Source: JBQCEE01 sp051960575 (GTDB lineage Bacteria > Actinomycetota > Actinomycetes > Mycobacteriales > Jatrophihabitantaceae). From it: a stretch of DNA of 5,032 bases. This document shows positions 4,517 to 5,032 of the stretch, piece after piece. The translations under genes were made by a program, and so were the position numbers. The stretch spans positions 1 to 5,032 of the forward strand of contig NZ_JBQCEE010000291.1 of NCBI RefSeq assembly GCF_051960575.1, written 5' to 3'. Below the pieces are notes generated by a model. That model saw nothing but the letters and a program-made list of their open reading frames with translations, had not been told where the DNA came from and ran no database searches. The stretch's first letter is position 1; each line of letters opens with the position of its first letter.

Positions 4517-5032
4517 GTGGAGACCGTCTCGACGATCGGCCGCCTCCTCATCTCGCTGGCCGCGGTGCTCGGCCTGATGTGGGTGATCGCTCGTAAGGCC
4601 GGCAAGCGCACCGGCGCCGGCAAGTCGACCCGCGTGGTCGAGGTGCTCGGCCGCCAGCAGCTCACCCGCTCGGCCTCCGTCGCCGTCGTGCGCATCCTCG
4701 ACCAGGCGCTCATCGTCGGCATCACCGACGGACAGGTGAACCTGGTCGGTGAGACCGAGCTCGACCGCGTGCAGGCCGTGCTCGCCGCCGGCGGGACGCC
4801 GGGCAAGAAGACGAAGCTGCGCACCACCCGCGTCCCGATCGAACTCGGACGCAGCACCGCCCCCGCCGCCGCGCCCGCAGCGGTCGCCGTGGCCGACCGA
4901 CCGGACGGTCGCCCGACGGTGAACCGCCGCACCCCCGACCCGGCAGCCGGCAAGGGCGGCGCGCTCGCCGGCTCGGCGCTCTCGCCGGCGACATGGAAGC
5001 AGACGGTCGAGGCGCTTCGCGACATGACCGTC
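4517..5032 (+). CDS. fliO: Flagellar biosynthesis protein FliO (3' end cut by window)
   Basis: FliO is a small membrane protein that helps assemble the FliP ring of the flagellar type III export gate. The reading frame opens with GTG 4517, two bases after the fliN TGA, and stays open for 172 codons to the window edge. One membrane helix is seen at about residues 5-25 (TIGRLLISLAAVLGLMWVIA). The FliO core follows at 38-80, seen as TRVVEVLGRQQL, SVAVVRILDQALIVGIT and GQVNLVGET. An Ala/Pro-rich, basic linker (113-148) leads to LSPATWKQTVEALRD (155-169), which I recall as typical of the C-terminus of actinobacterial FliO, so only a few residues are probably missing. No strong Shine-Dalgarno is present (G-run 4504-4508), so translation is probably coupled to fliN. 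By order, fliP would be expected next. Confidence 0.9.
   Translation, partial: METVSTIGRLLISLAAVLGLMWVIARKAGKRTGAGKSTRVVEVLGRQQLTRSASVAVVRILDQALIVGITDGQVNLVGETELDRVQAVLAAGGTPGKKTKLRTTRVPIELGRSTAPAAAPAAVAVADRPDGRPTVNRRTPDPAAGKGGALAGSALSPATWKQTVEALRDMTV

Noticed and set aside
2627..5025. Long minus-strand open frames (about 400 codons each at 2627-3829 and 3826-5025)
   Set aside because: They are antisense to fliM, fliN and fliO, which have clear family motifs. The translations are rich in Arg, Gly, Ala and Ser without recognisable domains, as expected where G/C-rich third positions suppress stop codons.
1..5032. CRISPR array, tRNA, rRNA, insertion sequence or prophage/defence genes
   Set aside because: No spaced direct repeats, transposase motifs, terminal inverted repeats or RNA gene signatures were seen. 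Coding sequence fills nearly everything from 173 on, with uniform composition and known flagellar products.

Overview
The window is a compact, all plus-strand stretch of a flagellar gene cluster from a very GC-rich bacterium. The gene order flbD-motA-motB-fliL-fliM-fliN-fliO, the strong G/C bias at third codon positions, the actinobacterial style of FliM (a short N-terminus running straight into YDFRRPTKLSREH) and the FliA-like promoter form CTCA-N16/17-GCCGAT all point to a motile actinobacterium (Actinomycetota). The genus cannot be read from this sequence.

Layout. Bases 1-172 are non-coding. They hold a C15/G7 homopolymer junction at the very start, a candidate flagellar sigma factor (FliA/sigma28-type) promoter at 77-104, a 10-bp stem-loop in the predicted 5' leader at 123-146, and a clear ribosome binding site. 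Then come flbD (173-487), motA (487-1257), motB (1257-2159) and fliL (2193-2681); the first three are joined by one-base TGATG stop/start overlaps. The 167-bp gap 2682-2848 holds two consecutive perfect 11-bp hairpins and then a second FliA-like promoter at 2813-2841. A second transcription unit follows: fliM (GTG start at 2849), fliN (ATGA overlap) and fliO (GTG start at 4517), which is cut by the window end. FliO is a confident call and runs from base 4517 to the last base of the window.

How the genes work together. MotA and MotB form the ion-driven stator; FliL is a stator-associated membrane protein; FlbD (SwrD family) is a small protein linked to motor power in Bacillus. FliM and FliN build the cytoplasmic C-ring (switch), and FliO helps assemble the FliP export-gate ring. 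The window thus splits into a stator/power unit and a switch/export unit, each with its own matching promoter.

The window is a recognisable flagellar motor locus, and I see no unknown system in it. The points that deserve a second look are the paired FliA-like promoters, the possibly leaderless fliM mRNA, the absence of the CheY-binding EIDALL peptide from both FliM and FliN, the long N-terminal domain on FliN, the Asn in place of Asp in the peptidoglycan-binding site of MotB, the two hairpins between fliL and fliM, and the C15/G7 tract upstream of the first promoter.
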